Below are positions 9,481 through 18,249 of a stretch of 64,000 nt of DNA, piece after piece. The DNA comes from Streptomyces qaidamensis (lineage in GTDB: Bacteria > Actinomycetota > Actinomycetes > Streptomycetales > Streptomycetaceae). A program made the position numbers and the translations under genes. Numbering within the stretch: position 1 is the stretch's first letter; each line of letters starts with the position of its first letter. The notes beneath the pieces were generated by a model. That model searched no databases, was not told the origin of the DNA, and was given only the letters and a program-made list of their open reading frames with translations. The DNA is taken from positions 1,612,001 through 1,676,000 of the forward strand of contig NZ_CP015098.1 in NCBI RefSeq assembly GCF_001611795.1, given 5' to 3'.

Positions 9481-10346
9481 CGGACCGCGCCCTCGCCATC
9501 GTCCGGGCAGGGGCCCTCACCACCGTGCAGGACGCGGGCCGACCCGGGCACGCCCATCTCGGCGTGCCCCGCTCCGGGGCGCTGGACCGGCCCGCGGCCG
9601 ACCTCGTCAACCGGCTCGCCGGCAATCCGCCGGAGACGGCCGTGCTGGAGACGACCCTCGACGGCTGTGCCGTACGCCCCCGTTCGACCGTCACCGTGGC
9701 GGTCGCGGGCGCGCCCTGCCGGGTCACGGTGGACGGACGGCCCGTCGCCTGGGGCGCGCCGGTGCGCGTGCCCGCCGGGGCGCTGCTGGATGTCGGTCCC
9801 GCCCTGTCGGGTCTGCGCGCCTACGTGGGGGTCTTTGGGGGCATCGCGGTCGAGCCGGTGCTCGGCAGCCGGTCGACGGACCTGCTGTCGGGGCTCGGCC
9901 CGCCCCCGCTCGCGGACGGAACGGTGCTGCCCCTGGGACGGCCGGTCGGCGTGCACGCGCGCGTGGACGTCGCCCCGCAGCCGGCGCCACCGTCCGAGCT
10001 GGTGCTGCGGGTGACGCTCGGCCCGCGCGACGGCTGGTTCACGCCCGGGGCCGTACGGGCCTTCGTTTCCCGGCCCTACCGGGTGTCCTCCGCGAGCAAC
10101 CGCATCGGACTGCGCACGGAGGGGCCCGCCCTGGAGCGGGCCCGGCCGGGTGAACTCCTCAGCGAGGGCATGGTGCTGGGGGCCGTGCAGGTCCCGCCGG
10201 ACGGCAGGCCGGTGGTGTTCCTGGCCGACCACCCGACCACCGGGGGCTACCCGGTGATCGCCGTGGTCCGCGCCGCCGACCTCCCGGCCGCCGCGCAGGC
10301 GGTCCCCGGCACCCCGGTCCGCTTCGTGGCCGTACGGCGCCGCTAG
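9477..10346 (+). CDS. pxpC: 5-oxoprolinase subunit C (KipA-like, biotin-dependent carboxylase-like domain)
   Basis: 289 aa. Family motifs TTVQDAGRPGHAHLGVPRSG near the N-terminus, SNRIGLRTEGP and HPTTGGYPVIAVV near the C-terminus identify PxpC/KipA. It is the last gene of the five-gene, tightly overlapping 5-oxoproline operon and probably shares its GntR control. The length is slightly below some family members but no motif is missing. Confidence 0.92.
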   Translation: MTDRALAIVRAGALTTVQDAGRPGHAHLGVPRSGALDRPAADLVNRLAGNPPETAVLETTLDGCAVRPRSTVTVAVAGAPCRVTVDGRPVAWGAPVRVPAGALLDVGPALSGLRAYVGVFGGIAVEPVLGSRSTDLLSGLGPPPLADGTVLPLGRPVGVHARVDVAPQPAPPSELVLRVTLGPRDGWFTPGAVRAFVSRPYRVSSASNRIGLRTEGPALERARPGELLSEGMVLGAVQVPPDGRPVVFLADHPTTGGYPVIAVVRAADLPAAAQAVPGTPVRFVAVRRR

Positions 10347-10385
10347 GCCCCGTCTGCAGGTGACCCCTGCGACAGGCCTCAGGCC

Positions 10386-11381
10386 TCAGGCCGCGTCCGC
10401 CCGCTCCGCCACCGACAGGGCGGCGAGCGCGGCGGACACCGCGGCCGAGGCCCGCAGGTCGAGCCGGGCGCTCGTGCCGCGGGCGCGGTGCCGGAGCTCG
10501 TCGGCGGCCAGGGTCAGGAGCTGGGGCAGCAGGTCGGTGCACCGGCGTGCCACCCAGCCGGTGCCGGCGGTGGCCAGCCACCACAGGCTCGCCGCCTTCG
10601 CCGGGCCGGGGAACTCGGGCTCTGCCGAGGGCGCGGGCCCGGTCGCCAGGCCGTGCTCCGCGAGCAGCGCGTGAAAGCGCAGGGCGAGTCGCCGGTGCCC
10701 GCGTTCCCCGGGGTGCAGCCGGTCCGCGCTCCACAGGGCACGGTCGGTGATCCAGTCGCCCTCGCACGCGTGCAGGTGCAGCGCCCCGTACCGCTCGGAC
10801 AGGGCGTGCACCACCGCGTTCACGGCCCGCTGCCGCCGGGCCAGTGGATCGGCGAGGGCGGCCGGCAGGCCGAGCATCCTGCCCGGGTCGGGCAGGCACG
10901 CGGTGAGCAGGACGGCGCCGTGCTCCGTACAGGCCGCGTACACCTGGTCGAGCCGGGCGGCCACGGCCTGGATGTCGAACGTGCAGCGCAGGGTGTCGTT
11001 GACGCCGACGACCACGGACACGAGGTGGGGTCGCAGCTCCAGCGCGGCGGGCAGCTGCCGCTCCAGCACGTCCCGGGTCTGCGACCCGCTCACCGCGAGC
11101 TTGGTGAACGCGGCCGGCTCCTCGCAGAGCCCGTCGGCGAGCAGCGCGGCCCAGCCACGCCACGCCCCGTTCCCCACGGGATCCCCCACGCCCTCGGTGA
11201 GCGAGTCCCCGAGGGCCACGAAACGCGGGGGCCCGCCGAACCACCCAGGCTCCCGGGACCGCGAAGACCCGCCGAACCGCCCGGGTCCCTCGGACCGCGG
11301 GGACCCGCCGAACCACCCGGGCCCCGCGAACCACCCGGGCCCCGCGGACCGCCCGGCCCCCTCGGACCGCGGGGGTCTCAT
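10386..11381 (-). CDS. SGNH/GDSL hydrolase with repetitive N-terminus
   Basis: 331 aa. From about residue 50 it is a GDSL/SGNH hydrolase: block I FVALGDSLTEGVGD, block III VVVGVNDTL, and block V with the catalytic Asp/His in SADRLHPGERGH. These enzymes are esterases or acyltransferases acting on sugars, lipids or acetyl groups. No signal peptide is seen. The first 50 residues are repeats of GPGWFGG/SPRSEGP type. ATG 11381 overlaps the stop of the upstream glycosyltransferase (ATGA), making it the third gene of a coupled operon. It could deacylate or acylate a product of the two glycosyltransferases; that link is inferred. Confidence 0.87.
   Translation of the reverse strand: MRPPRSEGAGRSAGPGWFAGPGWFGGSPRSEGPGRFGGSSRSREPGWFGGPPRFVALGDSLTEGVGDPVGNGAWRGWAALLADGLCEEPAAFTKLAVSGSQTRDVLERQLPAALELRPHLVSVVVGVNDTLRCTFDIQAVAARLDQVYAACTEHGAVLLTACLPDPGRMLGLPAALADPLARRQRAVNAVVHALSERYGALHLHACEGDWITDRALWSADRLHPGERGHRRLALRFHALLAEHGLATGPAPSAEPEFPGPAKAASLWWLATAGTGWVARRCTDLLPQLLTLAADELRHRARGTSARLDLRASAAVSAALAALSVAERADAA
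11231..11376. repeat. degenerate tandem repeats encoding the SGNH N-terminus
   Basis: Several degenerate copies of a GC-rich unit built from CCGCCGAACCACCCGGG and CCTCGGACCGCGGGG fill the first 50 codons of the SGNH gene. They stop at the coupling overlap with the upstream gene, so they add a variable Gly/Pro/Trp/Phe-rich leader without touching the catalytic domain. Confidence 0.75.
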
Positions 11382-12571
11382 GTCACACCCCCGGGCACGA
11401 GCGGCCGAGCCGGACGCACGGGGACAGGCGCGTCGTGCGCGGCGAGAAACGCGTCGACCGCCGCGTCCCAGCCGAAGCACTCCGCACGCGCGCGTGCCGC
11501 CTCGCGCCGGTCCGCCTCCAGACCTTCCAGCAGTAGGTCCACGACGTCCGCGAACGCCTCCCCGTGGTCCGCCGCGACGGCACCGGCGGCGCCGATCACC
11601 TCCGACAGCGCCGACGACGCGCTCGCGACCACGGGCGTGCCGCAGGCCATGGCCTCCAGCGCGGCGAGCCCGAAGGTCTCGGCGGGCCCCGGGGCCAGCG
11701 CCACGTCGGCGGACGCCTGGAGCGCGCCCAGCAGACCGCGGTCGGAGACGTGCCCGAGGAAGGTGACCGGCAGGCCGCTCTCGCGTGCCCGCCGTTCGAG
11801 CCCGGCCCGCAGCGGCCCGTCCCCGGCCACCACCAGCACGGCCCGGCGACCGCGCCGCCGCAGCGCCTGAAGGGCGTCCAGCGCCGTGCCGGGCCGCTTC
11901 TCCACGGACAGCCGCGAGCACATCACGAGCAACGTCTCGTCCACGCGCGCGTGCCGCGACCGCAGCTCCGGGTCGCGCAGCGTCGGGTGACGCTGCACCA
12001 GATCGACGCCGAGCGGGGCCCGGACGACGTTGCGGGCCCCGATCCGCACGAACTCCCGCTCGGCGAACTCGGTGGTGCACACCACGCGCGCGTAGGTGTG
12101 GGCCGTACGGGTGTTGAGGGCGTCGGCTGCACGCCGGGCGGCCCCCTCGGGCACACCCCAGGTGCGCAGCACCCCGTCGGCCGTCTCGTGGGACACCATC
12201 ACGGCCGGGATCCGGGCGCGGCGCGCCCACTTGCCGGTCCACCGCAGGGTCGTCCGGTCGGACACCTCAAGCCGGTCGGGCGCGAGCTCCTCCAGGAGCC
12301 GGGCCACCCGCCGCTTGTCGGCGAGGACGCGGTAGCCGCCGGTGCCGGGCAGCAGCGGCCCGGGGAGGGTGATCACCCTCCCCTGCTCGGTCTCGCGGTC
12401 GCTCATGCGCTCGCCGGGGATCACGAGGACGGGTTGGTGGCCCGCCGCCTTGAAGCCCTTGCCGAGTTCGCGCAGTGCGGTACGCAGCCCGCCGGACGAC
12501 GGGGCGACGAAGTTGGCGAGCCGGACGATCCGCAGCGACCGGGTGCTGCCGCCGGAGCGGGGGTCGCTCAT
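11378..12571 (-). CDS. GT-B glycosyltransferase (GT4-like)
   Basis: 397 aa. It has the GT-B layout: an N-terminal Rossmann half with the acceptor-side loop SSGGLRTALREL, and a C-terminal half with SVEKRPGTALDAL, VVAGDGPL and the nucleotide-sugar EX7E-type motif in GPAETFGLAALEAMACG. Such enzymes are retaining mannosyl- or glucosyltransferases. It starts at ATG 12571 inside the preceding gene's stop and ends inside the SGNH start. The pair of GT4-like enzymes with no membrane segments suggests stepwise glycosylation of a lipid or small acceptor; the acceptor is not known. Confidence 0.88.
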   Translation of the reverse strand: MSDPRSGGSTRSLRIVRLANFVAPSSGGLRTALRELGKGFKAAGHQPVLVIPGERMSDRETEQGRVITLPGPLLPGTGGYRVLADKRRVARLLEELAPDRLEVSDRTTLRWTGKWARRARIPAVMVSHETADGVLRTWGVPEGAARRAADALNTRTAHTYARVVCTTEFAEREFVRIGARNVVRAPLGVDLVQRHPTLRDPELRSRHARVDETLLVMCSRLSVEKRPGTALDALQALRRRGRRAVLVVAGDGPLRAGLERRARESGLPVTFLGHVSDRGLLGALQASADVALAPGPAETFGLAALEAMACGTPVVASASSALSEVIGAAGAVAADHGEAFADVVDLLLEGLEADRREAARARAECFGWDAAVDAFLAAHDAPVPVRPARPLVPGGVT

Positions 12572-13695
12572 GCCGCCACCGCCGTCCGGCGCCCGGCGAG
12601 CACCTTCGCGTAGTGCCCGATCAGCTGGTCCCCGACGGCCGCCCAGGTGCGGCCCTCGACCGTGGCGCGCCCGGCGGCGCCGAAGGCGGCGCGCAGTCCG
12701 GTGTCGGCCGCCAGGGACCGCACCGCGTCGCGGACGGCGCCCGCGTCGCGCGGCGGCACCAGCAGCCCGGTGCGCCCGTGGGCGACCAGGTCCAGCGGTC
12801 CGCCCGCGGCGGGCGCCACCACCGGCAGGCCGCTGGCCATGGCCTCCTGGACCGTCTGGCAGAACGTCTCGAAGGGGCCCGTATGGGCGAAGACGTCGAA
12901 CGAGGCGAAGACCCGGGCAAGGTCGTCACCGGTGCGCCGGCCGAGGAAGACGGCACCCGGCAGCGCCTGTTCCAGACCGGGCCGGCTGGGTCCGTCGCCG
13001 ACGATCACGACCCGGACGCCCTCCAGGCCACAGGCACCGGAGAGGAGTTCGACCTGCTTCTCGGGGGCGAGCCGGCCTACATAGCCGACGATCACCTCGC
13101 CGTTCGGGGCGAGTTCCCGCCGCAGGGCCTCGTCGCGCCGGTCGGGCCGGAAGCGCTCGGTGTCCACGCCGCGCGGCCACAGCTCGACGCGCGGCACACC
13201 GTGGGTCTCCAGGTCGCGCAGGGCGGCGCTGGACGGGGCGAGGGTGAGGTCGCAGGCGCCGTGCACGGAGCGGATGCGCCGCCAGGCGGCGGCCTCCCCG
13301 GCGCCCATGTAGGTACGGGCGTAGCCGGCCAGGTCGGTCTGGTAGACGGCGACGGCGGGGATGCCGAGGCGCGCGGCGGCGGCCATGCCGCGCACGCCGA
13401 GGACGAAGGGGCTGGCGAGGTGGACGACATCGGCACGGTGCTCGACGAGGGTGGCGGCCAGGCGGCGGCTGGGGAGGGCGACGCGCACCTGGGGATAGCC
13501 GGGGAGCGGGAGGGAGGGGACGTGGACGACGGGGCACGGCGCGGAGGTGTCGGGCTTGTTGCCGGGCGCGGGAGCCGGGGCGACGACGACGGGGACGTGA
13601 CCGCGATCGACGAGGTGCCGGGCGGTCTGGAGCGCGCAGTGGGCCACGCCGTTCACATCGGGGGGAAAGGATTCGGTCACGATGACGACACGCAT
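12568..13695 (-). CDS. GT-B glycosyltransferase (MgtA/PimB-like, GT4)
   Basis: 375 aa. The N-terminal half opens with VIVTESFPPDVNG, typical of MgtA/PimB-like alpha-mannosyltransferases. The C-terminal half has YVGRLAPEKQVELL, VIVGDGPSRPGLE and the donor motif GPFETFCQTVQEAMASG. It is a cytoplasmic or peripheral enzyme that would use GDP-mannose or UDP-glucose. It is the first of three genes joined by 4-bp overlaps. Actinobacterial relatives build mannosylated or glucuronosylated diacylglycerol lipids; the specific product here is inferred only. Confidence 0.88.
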   Translation of the reverse strand: MRVVIVTESFPPDVNGVAHCALQTARHLVDRGHVPVVVAPAPAPGNKPDTSAPCPVVHVPSLPLPGYPQVRVALPSRRLAATLVEHRADVVHLASPFVLGVRGMAAAARLGIPAVAVYQTDLAGYARTYMGAGEAAAWRRIRSVHGACDLTLAPSSAALRDLETHGVPRVELWPRGVDTERFRPDRRDEALRRELAPNGEVIVGYVGRLAPEKQVELLSGACGLEGVRVVIVGDGPSRPGLEQALPGAVFLGRRTGDDLARVFASFDVFAHTGPFETFCQTVQEAMASGLPVVAPAAGGPLDLVAHGRTGLLVPPRDAGAVRDAVRSLAADTGLRAAFGAAGRATVEGRTWAAVGDQLIGHYAKVLAGRRTAVAA

Positions 13696-13883
13696 ACCGC
13701 TGTTGTCGCCGCGCCGGACGTGGCCGCGTCAACGTGGATCTTTCCGGCCGAGGAACGTCCTATGAGCGTTCTGAGGTGCACCCGCGCAGGTCAGGCGGCG
13801 TCCATGCCCTCCTGACCCGCGAGTCACCCCGTGTTCACCCCGGAGGCGCGATTCCGCCCCGGCCATCTGCCGGAGAGGGGGGG

Positions 13884-15302
13884 TCACACAGCGGTCTCCT
13901 CGGGCCCGATGCGGCTGCGTACGGCCGTCTGCACCTCGGCCTCCTCGGCCGGGTCGGCGGCGAGCCGTCGCAGTCGCTCGACGACGCGGGTGTCTCCGGT
14001 CTCGGCGTGCCGGGCGGCGATCTCCCGGGTGGTCTCCTCGCAGTCCCACAGGCACTCGACGGCGAAGCCGGTGGCGAAGGAGGGGTCGGTGGCGGCGAGG
14101 GCCCGGGCGGCCCGGCCGCGCAGATGGGAGGAGGCGGTCTCGCGGTATACGTGGCGCAGTACGGGGGCGGCGCAGGCGATGCCGAGCCGTCCGGTGCCGT
14201 CGACGAGGGTCCACAGGGTCTGGGCGTCGGGGCCTTCGCCCCTCACGGCCTCACGTAGCGCGGCGAGGACCAGGTCGCGGTCCTGCATCCCGCCCCGGCA
14301 GGCGAGGACGCGTCCGGCGGCGGCGCCCAGCGCGTCGGGGCGCGGGACCCAGCCGCGCGCGCGGTCCACGGCGGCCAGTGAGCGCATCCGTTCGAAGGCG
14401 TCGACGGCCGCGTCGACGACGAGCGTCGAGCCGGTGGCGACGGCGCCCTCGATGAGATCGAGGGCCTCGGGATCGTTGCCGTCGGCGAGGTACCTCAGGG
14501 CCGTGCACCGGGCTCCGTCGGTGCCGTCCTTGGCCGCCCGGACGATCTCGGCCCTGTCCTCGGGGCCCGCCACGGCGGTGAGACAGCGGGCGGCCGGCAC
14601 ATGGAGGGCGGCACCCCGCTCGATGCCCTGCTGGGCCCACTCGAAGACGGCCTGCACGCTCCACTCCGGGCGGGGGCCGGAGGGCCGCATCTGCCGCTGC
14701 CAGCGGTCGAAGGAACCCGTCTCGTGGGCGGCACGCACGCGGGCGGCGACGGATTCGCGGGAATCCTCGGCCCACAGACGCCACGGCCGGGGCTCGAAGG
14801 CGTCCCGGACGGTGGCGGCCAGTTCGGCATCGCCTTCCGGGTCGGCGGGGAACCGGGCGAGGACGGGTGCGGCGAGGGCACGAAGGCCCGCGTCGTCGTC
14901 CCTGAGGGCGAGCTCGTCGAGGGCCCAGGCCCAGTTGGATCCGTGGGCGGCGTACCGGCGCAGCAGTTCCAGCGCGTCCCGCCTGCCGTAGGAGGCGAGG
15001 TGCCCGAGGACGGCCAGGGCGAGCCCGGTACGGGACTCGTCGCCGTCGAGGACGTCCTCGGCGCAGAAGAGATGGGCCTCGACCTCGTCCAGCTCGCCGT
15101 TCAGGTCGAGGAAGAGGCGGGCGTAGTAGAGGGAGCGGTTCTCCACCTGCCAGTCGTGGCGGGGATCGCGCAGCACACAGTGGTTCAACGCCGCCAGCGC
15201 CTCGGGGCGCGGGGCGGTGAGCGCGTGCAACGTGCCGTCGCCGCGGCCCCGCTGAAGCAGGCCGAGCAGCGTACCGCTGGGCGCTATGACCGGATCGAAC
15301 AT
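13884..15302 (-). CDS. HEAT-repeat protein (PBS lyase-like repeats)
   Basis: 472 aa. ATG 15302 was chosen because GAGG precedes it; a GTG 15 bases earlier has no such site. The sequence is a run of about 30-40-residue helical pairs rich in Ala/Leu/Arg with Asp-Pro turns, for example HCVLRDPRHDWQVENR and ALRYLADGNDPEALDLIEGA, typical of HEAT/armadillo scaffolds that bind proteins. No catalytic motif, signal peptide or membrane segment is visible. It is separated by 188 bp from the glycosyltransferase operon, so probably independent. Confidence 0.8.
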   Translation of the reverse strand: MFDPVIAPSGTLLGLLQRGRGDGTLHALTAPRPEALAALNHCVLRDPRHDWQVENRSLYYARLFLDLNGELDEVEAHLFCAEDVLDGDESRTGLALAVLGHLASYGRRDALELLRRYAAHGSNWAWALDELALRDDDAGLRALAAPVLARFPADPEGDAELAATVRDAFEPRPWRLWAEDSRESVAARVRAAHETGSFDRWQRQMRPSGPRPEWSVQAVFEWAQQGIERGAALHVPAARCLTAVAGPEDRAEIVRAAKDGTDGARCTALRYLADGNDPEALDLIEGAVATGSTLVVDAAVDAFERMRSLAAVDRARGWVPRPDALGAAAGRVLACRGGMQDRDLVLAALREAVRGEGPDAQTLWTLVDGTGRLGIACAAPVLRHVYRETASSHLRGRAARALAATDPSFATGFAVECLWDCEETTREIAARHAETGDTRVVERLRRLAADPAEEAEVQTAVRSRIGPEETAV

Positions 15303-15602
15303 GGGAAACAGCCTCACATCAAGCGTCGACGCAACCGGGGACGTGTACTACCTGGCCGCGCGACAACACGTCGGAGTGCCCGCCGTTTCCTGCTTGCTGT
15401 AGACCATCTTCCTCTGCCTCTCGTCGGTGGCCCTTGCGGACCGCGTCACGGCCCGCGCGGTGCGGCAACACCTGCCCAACCATCACGTCCGTGAACCACG
15501 TCGTCATGATGACTCGGCACTCTCGTCTGCCGCGACCGAAATTTCGGCGGCCCTGTACCGCCTCCCCCGTTTTCTGTGTCTTTGCTGGTCAGACCTGTCG
15601 GC
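15303..15602. other. intergenic region without a convincing gene
   Basis: 300 bp lie between the ankyrin gene's stop and the HEAT-protein start, both on the minus strand. A short minus-strand frame (15319-15507, 62 codons) has a start but no clear ribosome site and no recognisable domain. The stretch around 15530-15600 is relatively T rich and could hold the HEAT gene's promoter. I see no hairpin strong enough to call. Confidence 0.5.
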
Positions 15603-15995
15603 TCAGTGCTCGCCGAACAGTTCGAGCAATTCCGTCCGGCCGAACATCCGGGCGGTGTCGACGGCCGAGGGCGTCCCGGCCGACGGGTCGGCGCCGCCCT
15701 CCAGAAGCGCCTTGATCACGTCCGATTCGCCCTTGAAGACCGCTCCGGCGAGCGGGGTCTGGCCCCGGTCGTTGATCCGGTCGGCCTCGGCGCCGCGCTC
15801 CAGCAGCGCACGCACCGCGTCGGAGTGACCGTGGTAGGCGGCGAGCATCACGAGCGAGTCGCCCCGGTCGTTGGTGAGGTTGGCCGGAACACCCGCGTCG
15901 ACGTACGCCACGAGCGCCTCGGTCTGTCCCCGCCGGGCCAGATCGAAGATCTTGGTCGCCAGCTCCACGACCTCGGGGTCGGGGACTTCGGTCAT
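15603..15995 (-). CDS. ankyrin-repeat protein
   Basis: 130 aa from ATG 15995. Three ankyrin repeats follow a short helix: about residues 22-50 (EALVAYVDAGVPANLTND), 52-84 (GDSLVMLAAYHGHSDAVRAL) and 85-117 (GQTPLAGAVFKGESDVIKAL), each with the G-x-TPL or equivalent and the following helix pair. Ankyrin proteins of this size usually bind a partner protein; none is evident. It is divergent from smeA-sffA with a 297-bp spacer that contains an AT-rich patch at 16196-16240. Confidence 0.9.
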   Translation of the reverse strand: MTEVPDPEVVELATKIFDLARRGQTEALVAYVDAGVPANLTNDRGDSLVMLAAYHGHSDAVRALLERGAEADRINDRGQTPLAGAVFKGESDVIKALLEGGADPSAGTPSAVDTARMFGRTELLELFGEH

Positions 15996-16292
15996 CGGCC
16001 GGACCGCCTCTCCACTGCACATCGTCTCGGTGCGTACGTCTGCGAGGGGCGCAGCCGTACGAGTGAATCGCCAGGGTACTGGCTCGTGCGGCACATGACC
16101 CGATGTGCCCGAGGTAAAGATCAGCACAGACCCGGACAAGCGCAACCGCCCGGCTCCACCGGGCCCGGGACCACTCCGCCACTCGGGGGAAATAGTACGA
16201 ATTTCACCCAGTTGCACCTTTTATCGTATGGATACATCCTGTGAGCCTGGAAGTACTCATGGTGACTGTCCCCGCGAACCAGGAGAACTCAA

Positions 16293-16487
16293 ATGATCCT
16301 CTCCATCTCAGGCGTGGTCCTGCTCGGCATCGTCGTCTTCATCTTCTTCCGCAAGGACGGGCTGAAGGCGTCGCATGCCGTGGTCGCCATGCTGTTCGGC
16401 TTCTATCTGGCGAGTACGGCCATCGCCCCGAGCATCAAGGCGGGCGGCGAGAGCCTGGCGAGCCTCCTCGGCGGCATCAAGTTCTGA
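16293..16487 (+). CDS. smeA: small sporulation membrane protein SmeA
   Basis: 64 aa. One hydrophobic helix (ILSISGVVLLGIVVFIFF) is followed by a basic loop and a second weaker hydrophobic segment (VVAMLFGFYLASTAIAP). AGGAG lies 7 bases before ATG 16293. The next gene, 52 bp on, is a SpoIIIE/FtsK-like protein, the arrangement of the S. coelicolor smeA-sffA locus, where SmeA places SffA at sporulation septa and affects spore maturation. In S. coelicolor the pair is developmentally controlled; I could not identify a WhiG- or WhiA-type site here with confidence. Confidence 0.85.
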   Translation: MILSISGVVLLGIVVFIFFRKDGLKASHAVVAMLFGFYLASTAIAPSIKAGGESLASLLGGIKF

Positions 16488-16539
16488 CGCCCCCGCTCCC
16501 CGTACGCATCCCGCCCGTACGCACCCACTGGAGGCAGTA

Positions 16540-18201
16540 GTGGCCCGGCGCCCCCTCCCCCGCATTCTGAGCAACGGCAGCGCGCAGCTCGCCAGGAGCC
16601 GGGAGCTGGCCCGGACGGCCGCCGACAGCGCCACCGACGTCCTCCACCCGCTGATCACGATCGCGCGGGGTCTGCGCCGGCTGGCAGCGGCCGGACGGCG
16701 CAGATGGACCGAGACCCCCAAGGAGCGACGGGGGGCGCTGCTGTTCCTGGCGGCCTCCGTGATCCTGGTCGTGGCGCTGGTGCCGTACGGACCGCTGCTC
16801 GCCGCCATCACCCTGATGGCGGCAGCCGCCTGGCAGGGCCGGGACCGTTCCCCCGCGGCATCCGACGGGCCCGACGAGTCACAGACCCAGCGGCTGAAGT
16901 CGCTGTACGAGGCGCTGGTGCCGTACTTCTCCGCCGCCGAGGACCCCGAGCCGCTGTACTCCCACGGCGGCGCCTGGGACAAGGCCTTCCCCACCTACGC
17001 CTTCGACGGCGGCGGCCGGATCTCGCAGCTGGTGGTCCGCTACCCGGCGTACTTCACCGACGGCGAGGCCGAGGCCCGCGCCCGGATCGAGCACCTCCTC
17101 GCGGCCAAGTCGGGCCGGGGCCGCGAATACCACTTCACGTGGGACGAGGAGGGCAACCAGTTGACGGTGGGCGTACTCCTGCCCCTGCCCGTCGACATCG
17201 CAGCCCAGCGTTTCGTCACCACCCCCGGCGAGACGGTTCTCGGCTTCACCGACCCCACCCGGGTCCAGCGCACGCTGCCCCTCACCCACGGGGAACGGCA
17301 GCGGGACGTACCGCCGGTCGTCTGGCGCACCGGCCTGCGCTCCACCGAGCCGCACCTGCTGGCTCTCGGCCAGCCGGGCAGCGGCACCTCCACCCTGCTG
17401 CGGTCCATCGCCCTGCAGGCCCTGCTCCACGGTGACGTGGTGATCGTCGACGGCGGAGGCACCGGCGAGTACGCCTGTCTGACCGGCCGGGACGGCGTCC
17501 TGGCCGTCGAGGCGGGGCTCGCCGGGGTCACGGCCAGCCTGGAGTGGGCCGCGACCGAGACGGAGCGCCGCCTCATCGCCGCCAACCGGGCCCACCAGGC
17601 CGGCGACCCGCCGCCCGACGACACCAAGCGCCCGCTGTGGATCCTCCTCGACCGTCCGACGGCCTTCACCGACCTGGCCGCGGCGGACGGCCGCAAGGAT
17701 CCGCAGTCCCTCCTCCAGGTCCCCCTCCGGCACGGCCGCCCGGCGAACGTGACGGTGGTCGTGGCCGACCAGCTGGACTGCATGGACGCCCTGATCGACC
17801 CGGTGCGCCAGCACACCCGCGCCCGTGTCGTCCTGGGCCCGGCGACGGCGGAGCAACTGGAGGCGGTCCTGGGGGCGCCCCCGCACACCACCCCGATCGA
17901 CGAGCTCCCGCCGGGCCGCGGCTACGCCCGCCTCGGTTCGGGGCCGGTTCACCGCCTCCAGGTGCCGGCCACCCCGAACCCCTACGACGACGCGACGCCC
18001 GACGCCCTCTGCGAGGCGGTCCTCAGCCTTCTCCCGCCGCGTACGACCCCGGCGGACGGCGAGACGATCCCGGAGCAGGACCAGCCGGACGACGTGGCGG
18101 AGCAGGATCCGACTGCGGAGGAACCGGAGCCGGAGCCTGGAGACCCGAAGACCCCGGAAGCAGCTCCGGCCGCGGTGCCCGTCCTGACCAAGGAGACATA
18201 G
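16540..18201 (+). CDS. sffA: SpoIIIE/FtsK-like sporulation protein SffA
   Basis: 553 aa from GTG 16540, with GAGG five bases upstream. About residues 66-100 are two hydrophobic segments (GALLFLAASVILVVALVPYG, then LLAAITLMAAAAW). The C-terminal half is an FtsK/SpoIIIE-type domain with a P-loop-like GQPGSGTS at 277-284 and a Walker B-like LWILLD. Residue 283 is Thr where the Walker A lysine is expected. The tail (last 50 residues) is acidic and Pro rich. Known SffA assists chromosome segregation into spores at septa and depends on SmeA for location. The degenerate P-loop raises the question of ATPase activity. Confidence 0.85.
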   Translation: MARRPLPRILSNGSAQLARSRELARTAADSATDVLHPLITIARGLRRLAAAGRRRWTETPKERRGALLFLAASVILVVALVPYGPLLAAITLMAAAAWQGRDRSPAASDGPDESQTQRLKSLYEALVPYFSAAEDPEPLYSHGGAWDKAFPTYAFDGGGRISQLVVRYPAYFTDGEAEARARIEHLLAAKSGRGREYHFTWDEEGNQLTVGVLLPLPVDIAAQRFVTTPGETVLGFTDPTRVQRTLPLTHGERQRDVPPVVWRTGLRSTEPHLLALGQPGSGTSTLLRSIALQALLHGDVVIVDGGGTGEYACLTGRDGVLAVEAGLAGVTASLEWAATETERRLIAANRAHQAGDPPPDDTKRPLWILLDRPTAFTDLAAADGRKDPQSLLQVPLRHGRPANVTVVVADQLDCMDALIDPVRQHTRARVVLGPATAEQLEAVLGAPPHTTPIDELPPGRGYARLGSGPVHRLQVPATPNPYDDATPDALCEAVLSLLPPRTTPADGETIPEQDQPDDVAEQDPTAEEPEPEPGDPKTPEAAPAAVPVLTKET

Positions 18202-18249
18202 CCAAGGCACCAGCTTCCGGCCCTCAGCACCCGTCCGTCAGTTTTGGAC

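Noticed and set aside
15319..15507. 62-codon minus-strand frame before the HEAT gene
   Set aside because: No ribosome site, no motif and no hydrophobic segment; unlikely to be a gene.
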